From Micromonospora matsumotoense (GTDB lineage Bacteria; Actinomycetota; Actinomycetes; Mycobacteriales; Micromonosporaceae): DNA of 64,000 nt. The position numbers were made by a program, and so were the translations under genes. The stretch lies in the NCBI RefSeq assembly GCF_900091525.1, contig NZ_FMCU01000004.1:434001-498000 (forward strand), given 5' to 3'. This document shows, piece after piece, positions 1 to 7,999 of the stretch. Position 1 is the stretch's first letter. The number at the start of each line of letters is the position of its first letter. The notes beneath the pieces were generated by a model. That model ran no database searches and was not told the origin of the DNA. It saw nothing but the letters and a program-made list of their open reading frames with translations.

Positions 1-134
1 ATCCGGCCGTCGACCACGGCGATGGTGCCGCCGGGGACCACCGCCCGGTCGGGCGTCATGGTGACGATCTCGGCATCGACGATCAGCAGGTCGGCCGGGC
101 GGAGGTCGGCGGTGTGCGCCGTCGGGGTGGTCAT
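1..134 (-). CDS. Amidohydrolase family protein, N-terminal fragment (cut by window edge)
   Basis: Only the first 44 codons are in the window; the gene runs off the left edge. The visible peptide has the opening beta-strand of metal-dependent amidohydrolases and cytosine/SAH/atrazine deaminases: ADLLIVDAEIVTM, then a segment ending AVVDGRI. The metal-binding histidines lie outside the window, so substrate and activity cannot be judged. Its ATG overlaps the stop of the upstream zinc dehydrogenase by 4 bp (ATGA), so the two are probably translated from one message. The family call rests on a short N-terminus and is moderately sure. Confidence 0.55.
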   Translation of the reverse strand, partial: MTTPTAHTADLRPADLLIVDAEIVTMTPDRAVVPGGTIAVVDGR

Positions 135-1153
135 GGCCGGACGAGGATCTTGCCGATGAGGTCGCCGGACTCCTGCCGGGCGTACGCCTCGGTCAGGTCG
201 GCCAGCGGGTATTCCGCCCCCCGGACGACCCGCAGGCCACCGGTGAAGTAGGCGTCGAGCATGTCGGCGAAGTCGGCCGGGCTGTACGCCCCCGCCCCGA
301 GCAGCCGCAGCCCGCGCCGGTAGACGTCGGAGAGGGAGAAGCTGACCTGGTCGCCGGTGGTGTTGCCGAGCAGCACGATCCGTCCGCCGGTGCGCAGGCT
401 GGCCAGCGAGGTGGCCCAGGTGGCGGTGCCGACGTGGTCGACGACCAGGTCGACGCCGTGGCCGTCGGTGCGCTCGCGCACCTGCTCGACGGTCCGGTCG
501 TCCAGGTCGAGCACGTCCGCGCCGAGGTCCGCGGCGACGGCCCGCTTGGCCTCGGTACGGGCCACCGCGAGCACCCGGGCGCCGGCCCGGCGGGCGAGTT
601 GGATGGCGGCGATGCTGACCGCGCTCGTGGCGGCCTGCACCAGCACCCACTCCCCGGCGCGGACCGCGCCGACGCGGTGCACGGCGTGCCAGCCGAGGCT
701 CCAGGCGGTGGGCAGCGCGGCGGCGTCGGCGAGGTCGACGTGGGCGGGCACCCGGTGCACCACGGTGGCCGGGACGGTGACGAATTCGGCGAAGCCGCCG
801 GGGCGGTTGCCGCCGACCACAGCCAGCGTCGCACAGTAGCCCGGTTGACCGTTCTTGCAGGTGGCACAGGCTCCGCAGCCGATGGTCGGGTCGATCAGCA
901 CCCGGTCTCCGGGGCGTACCGTGGTGACCTGCGGCCCGACGGCGCTGACCTGCCCGGCGACGTCCATGCCGCCGACGTGCGGCAGCGCGAAGCCGGGGAG
1001 CAGGGCGGTCCGCCGCTGGAGCAGGTCGAGGCGGTTGAGGGCGGCGGTGTGCACCCGGACGACCACGTCGCCCGCGCCCGGCTCGGGGTCGGGCAGGTGC
1101 CGTAGGCGCAGCACCTCGGGACCCCCGAAACCGGTCTGGACCATCGCCCGCAT
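131..1153 (-). CDS. Zinc-type alcohol dehydrogenase / quinone oxidoreductase (MDR family)
   Basis: Predicted 340-residue medium-chain dehydrogenase, the usual length for the family. It has a GroES-like N-terminal half with a structural-zinc cysteine cluster (GCGACATCKNGQPGYC, about residues 92-107) and a Rossmann half that binds NAD(P). It should reduce or oxidise an alcohol, aldehyde or enone in the cytoplasm. The start at MRAMVQTGFGG is chosen because a GGGGGGAGG ribosome site lies just upstream; an in-frame start 45 bp further out has no support. It is followed with a 4-bp overlap by an amidohydrolase, which suggests a small catabolic operon. The real substrate is unknown. Confidence 0.85.
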   Translation of the reverse strand: MRAMVQTGFGGPEVLRLRHLPDPEPGAGDVVVRVHTAALNRLDLLQRRTALLPGFALPHVGGMDVAGQVSAVGPQVTTVRPGDRVLIDPTIGCGACATCKNGQPGYCATLAVVGGNRPGGFAEFVTVPATVVHRVPAHVDLADAAALPTAWSLGWHAVHRVGAVRAGEWVLVQAATSAVSIAAIQLARRAGARVLAVARTEAKRAVAADLGADVLDLDDRTVEQVRERTDGHGVDLVVDHVGTATWATSLASLRTGGRIVLLGNTTGDQVSFSLSDVYRRGLRLLGAGAYSPADFADMLDAYFTGGLRVVRGAEYPLADLTEAYARQESGDLIGKILVRP

Positions 1154-1204
1154 CGCAACCTCCCCCCATGGTCTACCAGTCAATATGGCGTCTTGCATTG
1201 TGAT

Positions 1205-1221
1205 TCTCGTTGCTTAGCGAC
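1205..1221. promoter_or_regulatory. Candidate shared operator, copy A
   Basis: The sequence TCTCGTTGCTTAGCGAC lies about 50 bp upstream of the zinc dehydrogenase start, in the only gap (1154-1327) between that gene and the PucR gene. It resembles the stronger copies at 4214 and 5435 (TCTCGC, a short spacer, then TGAG and AC), with the TGAG part degraded to TTAG. It is the weaker member of the set and is called only because of position and partial match. Confidence 0.3.
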
Positions 1222-1327
1222 GTACTCTGCCTGCGGGGCGGCGGCGTGTCAACGGCTTGCCGCAAAAGAGGCGGAACGGTTAACGAAGCCGGTCGTACAG
1301 GCCGTTCACAGGCCGCCCACCAGGGGA

Positions 1328-2704
1328 TCAACCGGCCTCGGACGCGGCCAGCAACTCCCGCGCGGCCAGCGCCGTACGCAGCACCGCGACCGTCTGCGGA
1401 TCGAGCGGGTCGACCCCCAGCAGCCGCTTGATCAGGCCGACCCGGTAGCCCACCGAGTTGCGGTGCAGATGCAGTCGCTCACTGACCGCCTGCCGGCTGC
1501 CCCCGGTCGCCAACCAGCAGTCCAGGGTGCGCAGCAGGTCGTCGCGGTGCGCGATCGGCCCCAGGTGCCGGTGCACGAACCAGCGCAACCGCTCGTCCGG
1601 CACGGCCAACAGGACCTGCGCCAACCCCGCCTGCCCGAACGGCAGCTCGGGCCGCTCGTCGGACGACCGCAGCAGCAGCCGCAGCAACCGGTCCGCGTCA
1701 CGGAACGAGACCGCCGTCCGGGCCGGCCCGGTCACCAGCGACCCGGCGACCACCCGCACCTGACCGCCCCCCACGATCTGGTCCAACCGGACCCGCAGCC
1801 GGGTCACCTCGCGCTCCACGTCACCGTGCAGCAGGGTCCAGGCCCGTCGCCCCTCGGCCAGCACCGGCCGGTCCAGCCAGCTCAGCGCGGACGCCCACCG
1901 GCGCTGCTGCGCCCCCGTGTACGCGATCCCGGCGACGGCGTGCGGCTGGTCCAACCGCCAGCCGTGCGCCGCGCCCGCCCGCAGCAGCTCGGCCTCGCCG
2001 GCCCGCAGCAGCCCGGTCCCGCCGGCAGGGGACGGCCCGGTCTCGCCCGACCGGAGCAGTCCGGCCTCGGCCTCGGTGGGTCCGGGTGGCGACCCGGCGG
2101 GGTCGCCGAGGCCGTCGCGCAGGGCCCGCAGCACCGTCGCGGCGTCCCGGACGGCAGGCGGCGGCGACTCGTGCCGGACCGCCTCGATCAACAGTGCGGT
2201 GGGCGCGGCCCCCGCGAACGCCAACTGCCCCGCCGTGACCGGCTCGGCCAGCAGCAGCGCGCCGAGCCGGCGGGACCCCGTGCCCACCGCCACCGCCCGA
2301 CCGGTCCACCCGTCGGCACAGCGCACCGGGGTCGGCACGCCGCCCGGCACCCCCGCGCCGCCGGCCCGACCGCCCGGTACGGGTCGGCGGGCATCCTGTG
2401 CGACCAGGGCGCGGCGCACGTCGTCCGGCGCGGCGGCGCAACGAGGGCCGTCCGCGCCGTCGCTGGCGGCGAGCAGCTCCCCCGTCTCGGCCACCAGCCG
2501 GCAGGCCGCCCCGGTCCGCTCGGCCAGCGCGGCCAGCAGCTCCGGCCAGCCGGCACCGGCGAAGGCGAGTTCGGTGAGCCACTGGGCGAACGCGGCCAGC
2601 GGCGGCCCGGCGGCGACGGCCAGCCGTGGTCGCGCCGCCGCCAGCTCACCCGGTCGGCTCACGCCGACGGTCGGTCGGCTCACGCCGACGGTCGGTCGGC
2701 TCAC
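1328..2704 (-). CDS. PucR-family transcriptional regulator
   Basis: Predicted cytoplasmic DNA-binding regulator of about 458 residues. The C-terminal ~60 residues form the PucR helix-turn-helix (LDCWLATGGSRQAVSERLHL then HRNSVGYRVGLIKRLLG). The N-terminal two thirds is a GAF-like sensory region with no catalytic motif. The start is uncertain: there is no ATG, and three in-frame GTG codons lie in a 21-bp tandem repeat at 2659-2721. The outermost GTG (2704) overlaps the aldehyde dehydrogenase stop as GTGA, which favours coupled translation; the innermost (2662) gives a protein 14 residues shorter. PucR proteins usually activate neighbouring catabolic genes, so control of the surrounding dehydrogenase genes is likely but not shown. 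Confidence 0.8.
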   Translation of the reverse strand: MSRPTVGVSRPTVGVSRPGELAAARPRLAVAAGPPLAAFAQWLTELAFAGAGWPELLAALAERTGAACRLVAETGELLAASDGADGPRCAAAPDDVRRALVAQDARRPVPGGRAGGAGVPGGVPTPVRCADGWTGRAVAVGTGSRRLGALLLAEPVTAGQLAFAGAAPTALLIEAVRHESPPPAVRDAATVLRALRDGLGDPAGSPPGPTEAEAGLLRSGETGPSPAGGTGLLRAGEAELLRAGAAHGWRLDQPHAVAGIAYTGAQQRRWASALSWLDRPVLAEGRRAWTLLHGDVEREVTRLRVRLDQIVGGGQVRVVAGSLVTGPARTAVSFRDADRLLRLLLRSSDERPELPFGQAGLAQVLLAVPDERLRWFVHRHLGPIAHRDDLLRTLDCWLATGGSRQAVSERLHLHRNSVGYRVGLIKRLLGVDPLDPQTVAVLRTALAARELLAASEAG

Positions 2705-2721
2705 GCCGACGGTCGGTCGAG
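2659..2721. repeat. Three 21-bp tandem repeats at the ALDH/PucR junction
   Basis: The unit TCACGCCGACGGTCGGTCGG plus one base occurs at 2659, 2680 and 2701; the last copy ends in GAG instead of GGC. The copy at 2701 is the end of the aldehyde dehydrogenase gene, including its stop. On the minus strand each copy carries GTGA, so each carries a potential start and, in the ALDH frame, a stop. In the PucR frame the repeat encodes the heptapeptide SRPTVGV. Confidence 0.9.
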
Positions 2722-4170
2722 CAGCCGGACCGCGACGGCCTTCTCCTGGGTGTACTCGCGCAGCGCCGCGTAGCCGCCGCCCCGGCTGAAGCCGCTCTCC
2801 TTCTGCATGTTGAACGGAAAGCCGATCACTCCCGCGTCGTGGAACTGGTTGACCGCCACCTGCCCGGCGCGGGCCTGCCCGGCCACCCGCAGCGCCCGGG
2901 ACACGTCGCTGGTCCAGATGCAGGCCAGCAACCCGAAGTCGGTGCCGTTCATCAGTGCCACCGCCTCGTCGACCCCCCGGAAGCCCTGCACCGCCAGCAC
3001 CGGGCCGAAGACCTCCTCCCGGGCCAGCCGCATGTCCGAGTCGACCTGGTCGAAGACGGTCGGGGCGACGTACCAGCCGTCGTCGAACGCGGCGGTGGCC
3101 GGCTCGCCGCCGGTGACCAGCCGGGCCCCGGCGGACGGGGCCTCGGCCAGGAAGCCCCGGACCCGCTCGTACTGGGCCTGGCTGACCAGCGGCCCCATGT
3201 CCAGGTCCTGGTCCCAGGGGCCGGTCCGGATCGCCGCCATGCCGGCGGCGACCCGCTCCACCACCTGCGCCCGGATCGACTCCTCGACCAGCAGCCGGGA
3301 GCCGGCGTAACAGTTCTGCCCGGCGTTCTCGGTGATCGAGGCGATGATCGCCGGGATCGCCACGTCCAGGTCGGCGTCGGCGAAGACCACGTTCGGGGAC
3401 TTTCCACCCAGCTCCAGCTTGACCGGCACCAGGTGCTGCGCGGCAGCCCGCATCACGGCCCGGCCGGTCACCGTCGAGCCGACGAAGCTGATGTGGTCGA
3501 TGTCGGGGTGCCCGGTGAGCGCGACCCCGGCCTCGGGACCGAGCCCGGTGACCACGTTGAGCACGCCCGGCGGCAGCCCCGCCCGGCGGCCCAACTCGGC
3601 CAGCGCGAACGGCGACAGCGGCGCGATCTCGGACGGCTTCAGCACCACCGTGTTGCCGGCGGCCAGCGCCGGGGCGACGTTGGCCACGGTGAGCACGGCC
3701 GGCACGTTCCACGGGATGATCACCGCACAGACCCCGTACGGCTCGGGCCGGGTGTAGCCGAAGTAGTCCGGCGTACGGGTGGGCAGGGTGACCCCGGTGA
3801 GCTTGTCCGCGGCCCCGGCGAAGTAGTCGACGATGCCCTGGGTGATGTACATGTTGAGCCGCCCGCCGGAACGGGGTTTGCCCACGTCACGCGACTCGTG
3901 CTCGGCGAGCTGCTCGACGTGCGCGCCGATCAGGTCGGCCCAGCGGCGCAGGATCGCGCCGCGCTCGCTGGGCGAGGTCGCCGCCCAGCCGGGGGCGGCC
4001 CGTCGGGCGGCGGCGACGGCGTGGTCGACGTCGACCGCGCGGGCGCGGGCCACCGACTGGATGGTCTCCCGGGTGGCGGGATCGAGCACCGGTAGCTCAC
4101 CGCCGTCGGCGGCGGCGGTCCAGGCGCCGTCGATGAGCTGGCGGGCGGTGGGAATGTCCAGGTCAGCCAT
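2701..4170 (-). CDS. NAD(P)-dependent aldehyde dehydrogenase
   Basis: Full-length (489 aa) aldehyde dehydrogenase superfamily enzyme that oxidises an aldehyde to the acid in the cytoplasm. Visible motifs are the cofactor loop PWNVPAVLTVANVAPALAAG, the LELGGKSPNVVF segment with the catalytic glutamate (about residue 253), the nucleophile region NAGQNCYAGSRL (cysteine about residue 287) and the C-terminal EEVFGPVL. It starts 73 bp from the divergent zinc alcohol dehydrogenase, so the pair could oxidise an alcohol to an acid in two steps. A candidate operator lies between them. Its last codons are copied in the 21-bp repeat shared with PucR. Confidence 0.92.
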   Translation of the reverse strand: MADLDIPTARQLIDGAWTAAADGGELPVLDPATRETIQSVARARAVDVDHAVAAARRAAPGWAATSPSERGAILRRWADLIGAHVEQLAEHESRDVGKPRSGGRLNMYITQGIVDYFAGAADKLTGVTLPTRTPDYFGYTRPEPYGVCAVIIPWNVPAVLTVANVAPALAAGNTVVLKPSEIAPLSPFALAELGRRAGLPPGVLNVVTGLGPEAGVALTGHPDIDHISFVGSTVTGRAVMRAAAQHLVPVKLELGGKSPNVVFADADLDVAIPAIIASITENAGQNCYAGSRLLVEESIRAQVVERVAAGMAAIRTGPWDQDLDMGPLVSQAQYERVRGFLAEAPSAGARLVTGGEPATAAFDDGWYVAPTVFDQVDSDMRLAREEVFGPVLAVQGFRGVDEAVALMNGTDFGLLACIWTSDVSRALRVAGQARAGQVAVNQFHDAGVIGFPFNMQKESGFSRGGGYAALREYTQEKAVAVRLLDRPSA

Positions 4171-4213
4171 GTGCGAATCCTTGACCCTCTACGTTTCGCA
4201 TGTCAAGATGCAA

Positions 4214-4231
4214 TCTCGCTTTGTGAGTCAC
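4214..4231. promoter_or_regulatory. Candidate shared operator, copy B (divergent promoter)
   Basis: TCTCGCTTTGTGAGTCAC sits in the 72-bp gap between the divergent ALDH and zinc-ADH starts. It matches copy C at 5435-5452 at 14 of 18 positions by eye. The preceding bases also share CATG at equal spacing, so the whole site may be about 34 bp. The regulator is unknown; the local PucR protein is the obvious candidate. Confidence 0.45.
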
Positions 4232-4242
4232 TAGGAGGGCGC

Positions 4243-5325
4243 GTGCGGATCACAGCGGCGGTGCTGGAGAACGCGGGAGGGCCGTTCACCCTGCAGCAGA
4301 TCGACCTCGCCGACCCCGGGCCGGACGAGGTGCTGGTCCGGGTGCACAGCGTCGGGATCTGCGCCACCGACCTGGAGTTCGCCAACTTCTTCCCCACCCC
4401 GGCGGTGCTCGGCCACGAGGGCAGCGGGGTGGTCGAGCAGGTCGGCGCGCGGGTCACCGGCATCTCCCCGGGCGACCACGTCGCGATGAGCTTCACCTCC
4501 TGCGGCGACTGCCCGCTCTGCCGGGGCGGAAACCCCGCCTACTGCCGCCAGTTCGACGCGGTCAACTTCTCCGGCCGGCGACCCGACGGCAGCTCGGCAC
4601 TGTCCCGCGACGGGCAACCGGTCAACGGCCACTTCCTGGGCCAGTCGTCGTTCGCCAGTCACGTGGTCGCCCCGGCCCGCGCGGTGGTGCCCATCAGCAA
4701 GGAGGTCGACCTGGGCGTGGTCGGCCCGTTCGGCTGCGGCTTCGGCACCGGCGCCGGCGCGGTGCTCAACGTGCTGCGCCCGGAGGTCGGCTCCTCGCTC
4801 GTCGTCTTCGGCGCGGGCGCGGTCGGCGTCGCGGCGATCCTGGCCGCGCGGGTGGCCGGTTGCGCCGTCGTGGCGGCGGTCGACGTCAACGCCGGCAAGC
4901 TCGACACGGCCCGGCTGCTGGGCGCGACCCACGGGGTGAATTCCGCCGACGGCGACCCGCGCGAGCTGCTGACCGCGATCGCCCCGCACGGCTTCGACGT
5001 CGCGATCGACACCACCGGCCGGGAGGACGTACTCCGGCTGGCCGTCGAGTCGCTCGGCCCGCTCGGCCGCTGCGGCGTGGTCGGGATCGGCCCGAGCGAG
5101 CAGATGAGCTTCGAGTGGCGCAGCGTGCTCAACGGCCGCAGCATCACCGGCATCATCGGCGGCAGCAGCCTGCCCCAGGTCTTCCTGCCGAAGCTGCTGG
5201 ACCTGCACGCCGCCGGCAACTTCCCGGTGGACCGCCTGATCACCCGGTTCCCCTTCACGCAGATCAACGAGGCGGTGGCGGCGCTGCGGTCCGGCGAGAT
5301 CGGCAAGGCCGTCCTGACCCTCTGA
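4243..5325 (+). CDS. Zinc-dependent NAD(P) alcohol dehydrogenase (class III-like MDR)
   Basis: Predicted 360-residue zinc alcohol dehydrogenase. It has the catalytic-zinc start (VGICATDLEF), the GHEGSGVVEQVG helix, the four-cysteine structural zinc loop (CGDCPLCRGGNPAYC) and the nucleotide-binding GAGAVGVAAI. This layout resembles aryl- or benzyl-alcohol dehydrogenases. GTG at 4243 is taken as the start because AGGAGG lies just before it; an ATG 72 bp upstream would put the start inside the ALDH promoter. Paired divergently with ALDH it probably handles the alcohol-to-aldehyde step, possibly on an aromatic compound (inference). Confidence 0.9.
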   Translation: MRITAAVLENAGGPFTLQQIDLADPGPDEVLVRVHSVGICATDLEFANFFPTPAVLGHEGSGVVEQVGARVTGISPGDHVAMSFTSCGDCPLCRGGNPAYCRQFDAVNFSGRRPDGSSALSRDGQPVNGHFLGQSSFASHVVAPARAVVPISKEVDLGVVGPFGCGFGTGAGAVLNVLRPEVGSSLVVFGAGAVGVAAILAARVAGCAVVAAVDVNAGKLDTARLLGATHGVNSADGDPRELLTAIAPHGFDVAIDTTGREDVLRLAVESLGPLGRCGVVGIGPSEQMSFEWRSVLNGRSITGIIGGSSLPQVFLPKLLDLHAAGNFPVDRLITRFPFTQINEAVAALRSGEIGKAVLTL

Positions 5326-5419
5326 CGGGCCGCCCCCGCCCGCCGGCGCGGCCACCCGCCGAGGCCGGCAACCCCCCGCCCACCTGGCCGGGCGGGGCAG
5401 CATCGACAGCGCTGTATCT

Positions 5420-5452
5420 CATGGCGAAACATTGTCTCGCCATGTGAGCGAC
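5420..5452. promoter_or_regulatory. Palindromic operator upstream of P450-reductase, copy C
   Basis: CATGGCGA (5420-5427) and TCGCCATG (5437-5444) form a perfect 8-bp inverted repeat with a 9-bp spacer, followed by TGAGCGAC. The right half belongs to the TCTCGC...TGAG..AC motif also present at 4214. It is about 85 bp upstream of the P450-reductase start, in the 209-bp gap after the zinc ADH. There is no T-run, so an operator is more likely than a terminator. Confidence 0.55.
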
Positions 5453-5534
5453 ATTACCCTTGGCGTCAGACCCACACCCAGTGGCGCGGCTGGGCAACAC
5501 CGCGCAGCGTCCCGCACCTGTGGAGCACGTCCCG

Positions 5535-7796
5535 ATGACCGAACAGCAGCGCACCGCCCCGGCCGCCGCGCAGACCGCGACCGAAGACCGGCCCGTCGCG
5601 CCCTTCGACCACCACTCGGCCGAGTGCAACACCGACCCGGTGGGCTACTACCGGGAGTTCCGGCAGACCTGCCCGGTGGGTCGTACCGACGCGCACGGCG
5701 GCTTCGTCTACACCACCCGGTACGCCGACGTGGTCCGGATCGCCCGCGACGACGACACCTTCTCCTCCGCCCGCGCCACCGCCGGCGGCGACGGCACCGC
5801 CATCGTCATCCCCCGGGGCCCCGGCCTGGAGCAGTACCCGATCGAGCTGGACCCGCCCGCCGCGACCGGCTACCGCGACCTGATCAACCCGCTGCTCACC
5901 CAGGACGCGGTGGCCGAGTTGGCCCCGATGGTCGCCCGGCACACCACCCGCGTGGTGGACGCCTTCATCGCCGAGGGGTCGGTGGACTTCGTCCGCGACC
6001 TGACCAACCCGCTGCCGGCCGCCGTCACCCTCGACTGGCTGGGCTTCCCCGAATCCGACTGGGCCAAGCTGGCCGGCCCGATCCACGACATCTTCGCCGC
6101 GCTGCCCGGCAGCGAGCGCGCCGTGCGCGGCGCCGCCGGCCTGGCCTACCTCGACCAGCGGATCCGGGAGCTGATCGTCGGTCGGCGCGCCGCGCCGACC
6201 GGCGACGCGGTGAGCTACCTGGCCGCCCAGCGTCGCCCCGACGGGGAGTTGTTCGCCGCCGACGAGCTCGTCTCCGTCATCGGGCTGCTGATCGCGGGCG
6301 GGGTGGACACCACCACCTCGCTGACCGGCTCCACCCTGGTGCACCTGAGCCGCCACCCCGACGACCGGCAGCGCCTGATCGACTCCCCCGACCTGCTGCT
6401 CACCGCCACCGACGAGTTCCTGCGGGTGTTCGCCCCGTCCCAGTCGATGGCCCGTACCGTGCGGGCCGACACCGAGGTCGGCGGCTGCCCGGTCAGCTCC
6501 GGTGAGCGGGTCCTGATCCCCTGGGTCGCGGCGAACCACGACCCCGTCGTCTTCCCCGACCCCGAGCAGCTCCGGTTGGACCGCGACGCCGCCCGGCACC
6601 TGAGCTTCGGCATCGGCAGCCACCGCTGCGCCGGCGCCCACCTGGCCCGGCTGATGTTCCGCGAGATGATCACGCAGGTGCTCACCCGGCTGCCCGACTT
6701 CCGGGTCGTGGAGGAGGGCCTCGTCGCCTACCCCACCCGGGGCAACCAGAGTGGCTGGGACGCCATCCCGGCCGTCTTCACTCCGGGTCCCCGCCGCGAC
6801 GCCGACGCGGCGGGGACCCGGCCCACCGCCAGCCTGACCGGCGACCGGGGCCTGGTCATGGCGACCACCGGCGCCGTCACCGACGAGGTGCTGGAGGTAC
6901 GCCTGGCCGACCCGACCGGCGCGGAGCTGCCGCCCTGGACGCCGGGCGCGCACCTGGAGGTGCGGCTGCCGTCCGGGCGGGTCCGGCAGTACTCCCTGTG
7001 CGGCGACCCGGACGACGCCCGGCACTACCGGATCGCGGCCCTGCGCGAGCCGGCCGGCCGGGGCGGTTCGGTGGAGCTGCACACGCTGGCCCGCGCGGGC
7101 GTCACCCTCTCCGTGCGCGGCCCCCGCAACCACTTCCCGCTCGTCGACGCCCCCGGCTACCTCTTCCTCGCCGGGGGCATCGGGATCACCCCGATCCTGG
7201 CGATGGCCCGCGAGGCCGACCGCCGGGGCGTGCCGTTCCGGCTGGTGTACGGCGGGCGAAGCCGGGCCTCGATGGCCTTCGTCGACGAGGTGGTGGCGCT
7301 GGCCGGGGACCGGGTCACCCTGCTGCCGCAGGACGAGGCCGGCCTGCCCGACCTGCGGGCGCTGCTCGGCTCCACCGGGGCGGACACCGCCGTCTACTGC
7401 TGCGGGCCGACCGGCATGATCGACGCGGTGGAGCGGGTCTGCGCCGAGACGGACCGGTCGGGGCAGCTACACGTCGAGCGGTTCACCGCCGGTGACGACC
7501 TGGAGGTCGCCTTCGACCCGGCGGCGAACACCGAGTTCGAGGTGCACCTGGCGCGGACCGGGGCGACCCTGCGGGTGCCGAGGGACCGCCGCATGATCGA
7601 CGTACTGCGCGAGATGGTGCCCGGCCTGACCTACGACTGCGAGAAGGGCTACTGCGGCGCGTGTGAGACCCGGGTGCTGGCCGGCACGCCGGAGCACCGC
7701 GACTCGCTGCTCACCGACGAGGAGCGCGCGGCCGGCCGGAGCATGATGATCTGCGTCGGGCGGTGCCGCTCGGAGCGGCTGGTGCTGGACCTGTAG
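5535..7796 (+). CDS. Self-sufficient cytochrome P450 fused to phthalate-dioxygenase-type reductase (P450RhF/CYP116B-like)
   Basis: A 753-residue single-chain monooxygenase that should hydroxylate or demethylate a small molecule with NAD(P)H and O2, needing no separate ferredoxin. Residues 1-420 are the P450: I-helix AGGVDTTTS, the ExxR in DEFLRVF, and the haem ligand loop FGIGSHRCAGAHLAR. Residues ~440-660 are the FMN/NAD reductase (RQYSLCG, GGIGITPILAM, CCGPTGM). The last ~90 are a plant-type 2Fe-2S ferredoxin (CEKGYCGACETRV plus a later cysteine). The start at MTEQQRT is preceded by GGAG; an extension to 5460 is possible. CYP116B enzymes often act on aromatic ethers or xenobiotics; the substrate here is unknown. 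A strong hairpin follows the stop. Confidence 0.93.
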   Translation: MTEQQRTAPAAAQTATEDRPVAPFDHHSAECNTDPVGYYREFRQTCPVGRTDAHGGFVYTTRYADVVRIARDDDTFSSARATAGGDGTAIVIPRGPGLEQYPIELDPPAATGYRDLINPLLTQDAVAELAPMVARHTTRVVDAFIAEGSVDFVRDLTNPLPAAVTLDWLGFPESDWAKLAGPIHDIFAALPGSERAVRGAAGLAYLDQRIRELIVGRRAAPTGDAVSYLAAQRRPDGELFAADELVSVIGLLIAGGVDTTTSLTGSTLVHLSRHPDDRQRLIDSPDLLLTATDEFLRVFAPSQSMARTVRADTEVGGCPVSSGERVLIPWVAANHDPVVFPDPEQLRLDRDAARHLSFGIGSHRCAGAHLARLMFREMITQVLTRLPDFRVVEEGLVAYPTRGNQSGWDAIPAVFTPGPRRDADAAGTRPTASLTGDRGLVMATTGAVTDEVLEVRLADPTGAELPPWTPGAHLEVRLPSGRVRQYSLCGDPDDARHYRIAALREPAGRGGSVELHTLARAGVTLSVRGPRNHFPLVDAPGYLFLAGGIGITPILAMAREADRRGVPFRLVYGGRSRASMAFVDEVVALAGDRVTLLPQDEAGLPDLRALLGSTGADTAVYCCGPTGMIDAVERVCAETDRSGQLHVERFTAGDDLEVAFDPAANTEFEVHLARTGATLRVPRDRRMIDVLREMVPGLTYDCEKGYCGACETRVLAGTPEHRDSLLTDEERAAGRSMMICVGRCRSERLVLDL

Positions 7797-7807
7797 GTGT
7801 GCCGCCC

Positions 7808-7843
7808 GGACGGGCCGGCCGCTGACCAGCGGCCGGCCCGTCC
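7808..7843 (+). terminator. Hairpin terminator after P450-reductase
   Basis: A perfect 16-bp inverted repeat (GGACGGGCCGGCCGCT and its complement) with loop GACC starts 11 bp after the P450-reductase stop. No U-tract follows, as is usual for high-GC actinomycete terminators. Confidence 0.8.
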
Positions 7844-7999
7844 GTCGCCGGTGGCCGTCGCCAAGGGTCCCCGCCGGTGGCCCGCACGGTGTTACGGGTG
7901 ACCTCGACGGCGCGGGTGTGTCAGGTGCCGGTGGCGCGCACCGATCGACGGCGGTGGCCCGGTACCGTCACCCGCTGGCCGGCGCCGCTCCGGCCGCCG

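Noticed and set aside
1328..3712. A 794-codon minus-strand open frame covering PucR and much of the ALDH gene.
   Set aside because: The part beyond 2704 is the alternative frame of the aldehyde dehydrogenase gene; its Arg/Gly/Ala-rich composition is a high-GC shadow. Only 1328-2704 is coding.
5420..5452. The inverted repeat at 5420 as a terminator for the zinc alcohol dehydrogenase.
   Set aside because: The arms are only 8 bp, it is AT-rich for a local stem and shares a motif with another promoter; operator is more likely.
5466..7133. A 555-codon antisense frame under the P450-reductase gene.
   Set aside because: Val/Gly/Asp/Arg-rich composition without motifs; the + strand has every P450, flavin and 2Fe-2S signature.
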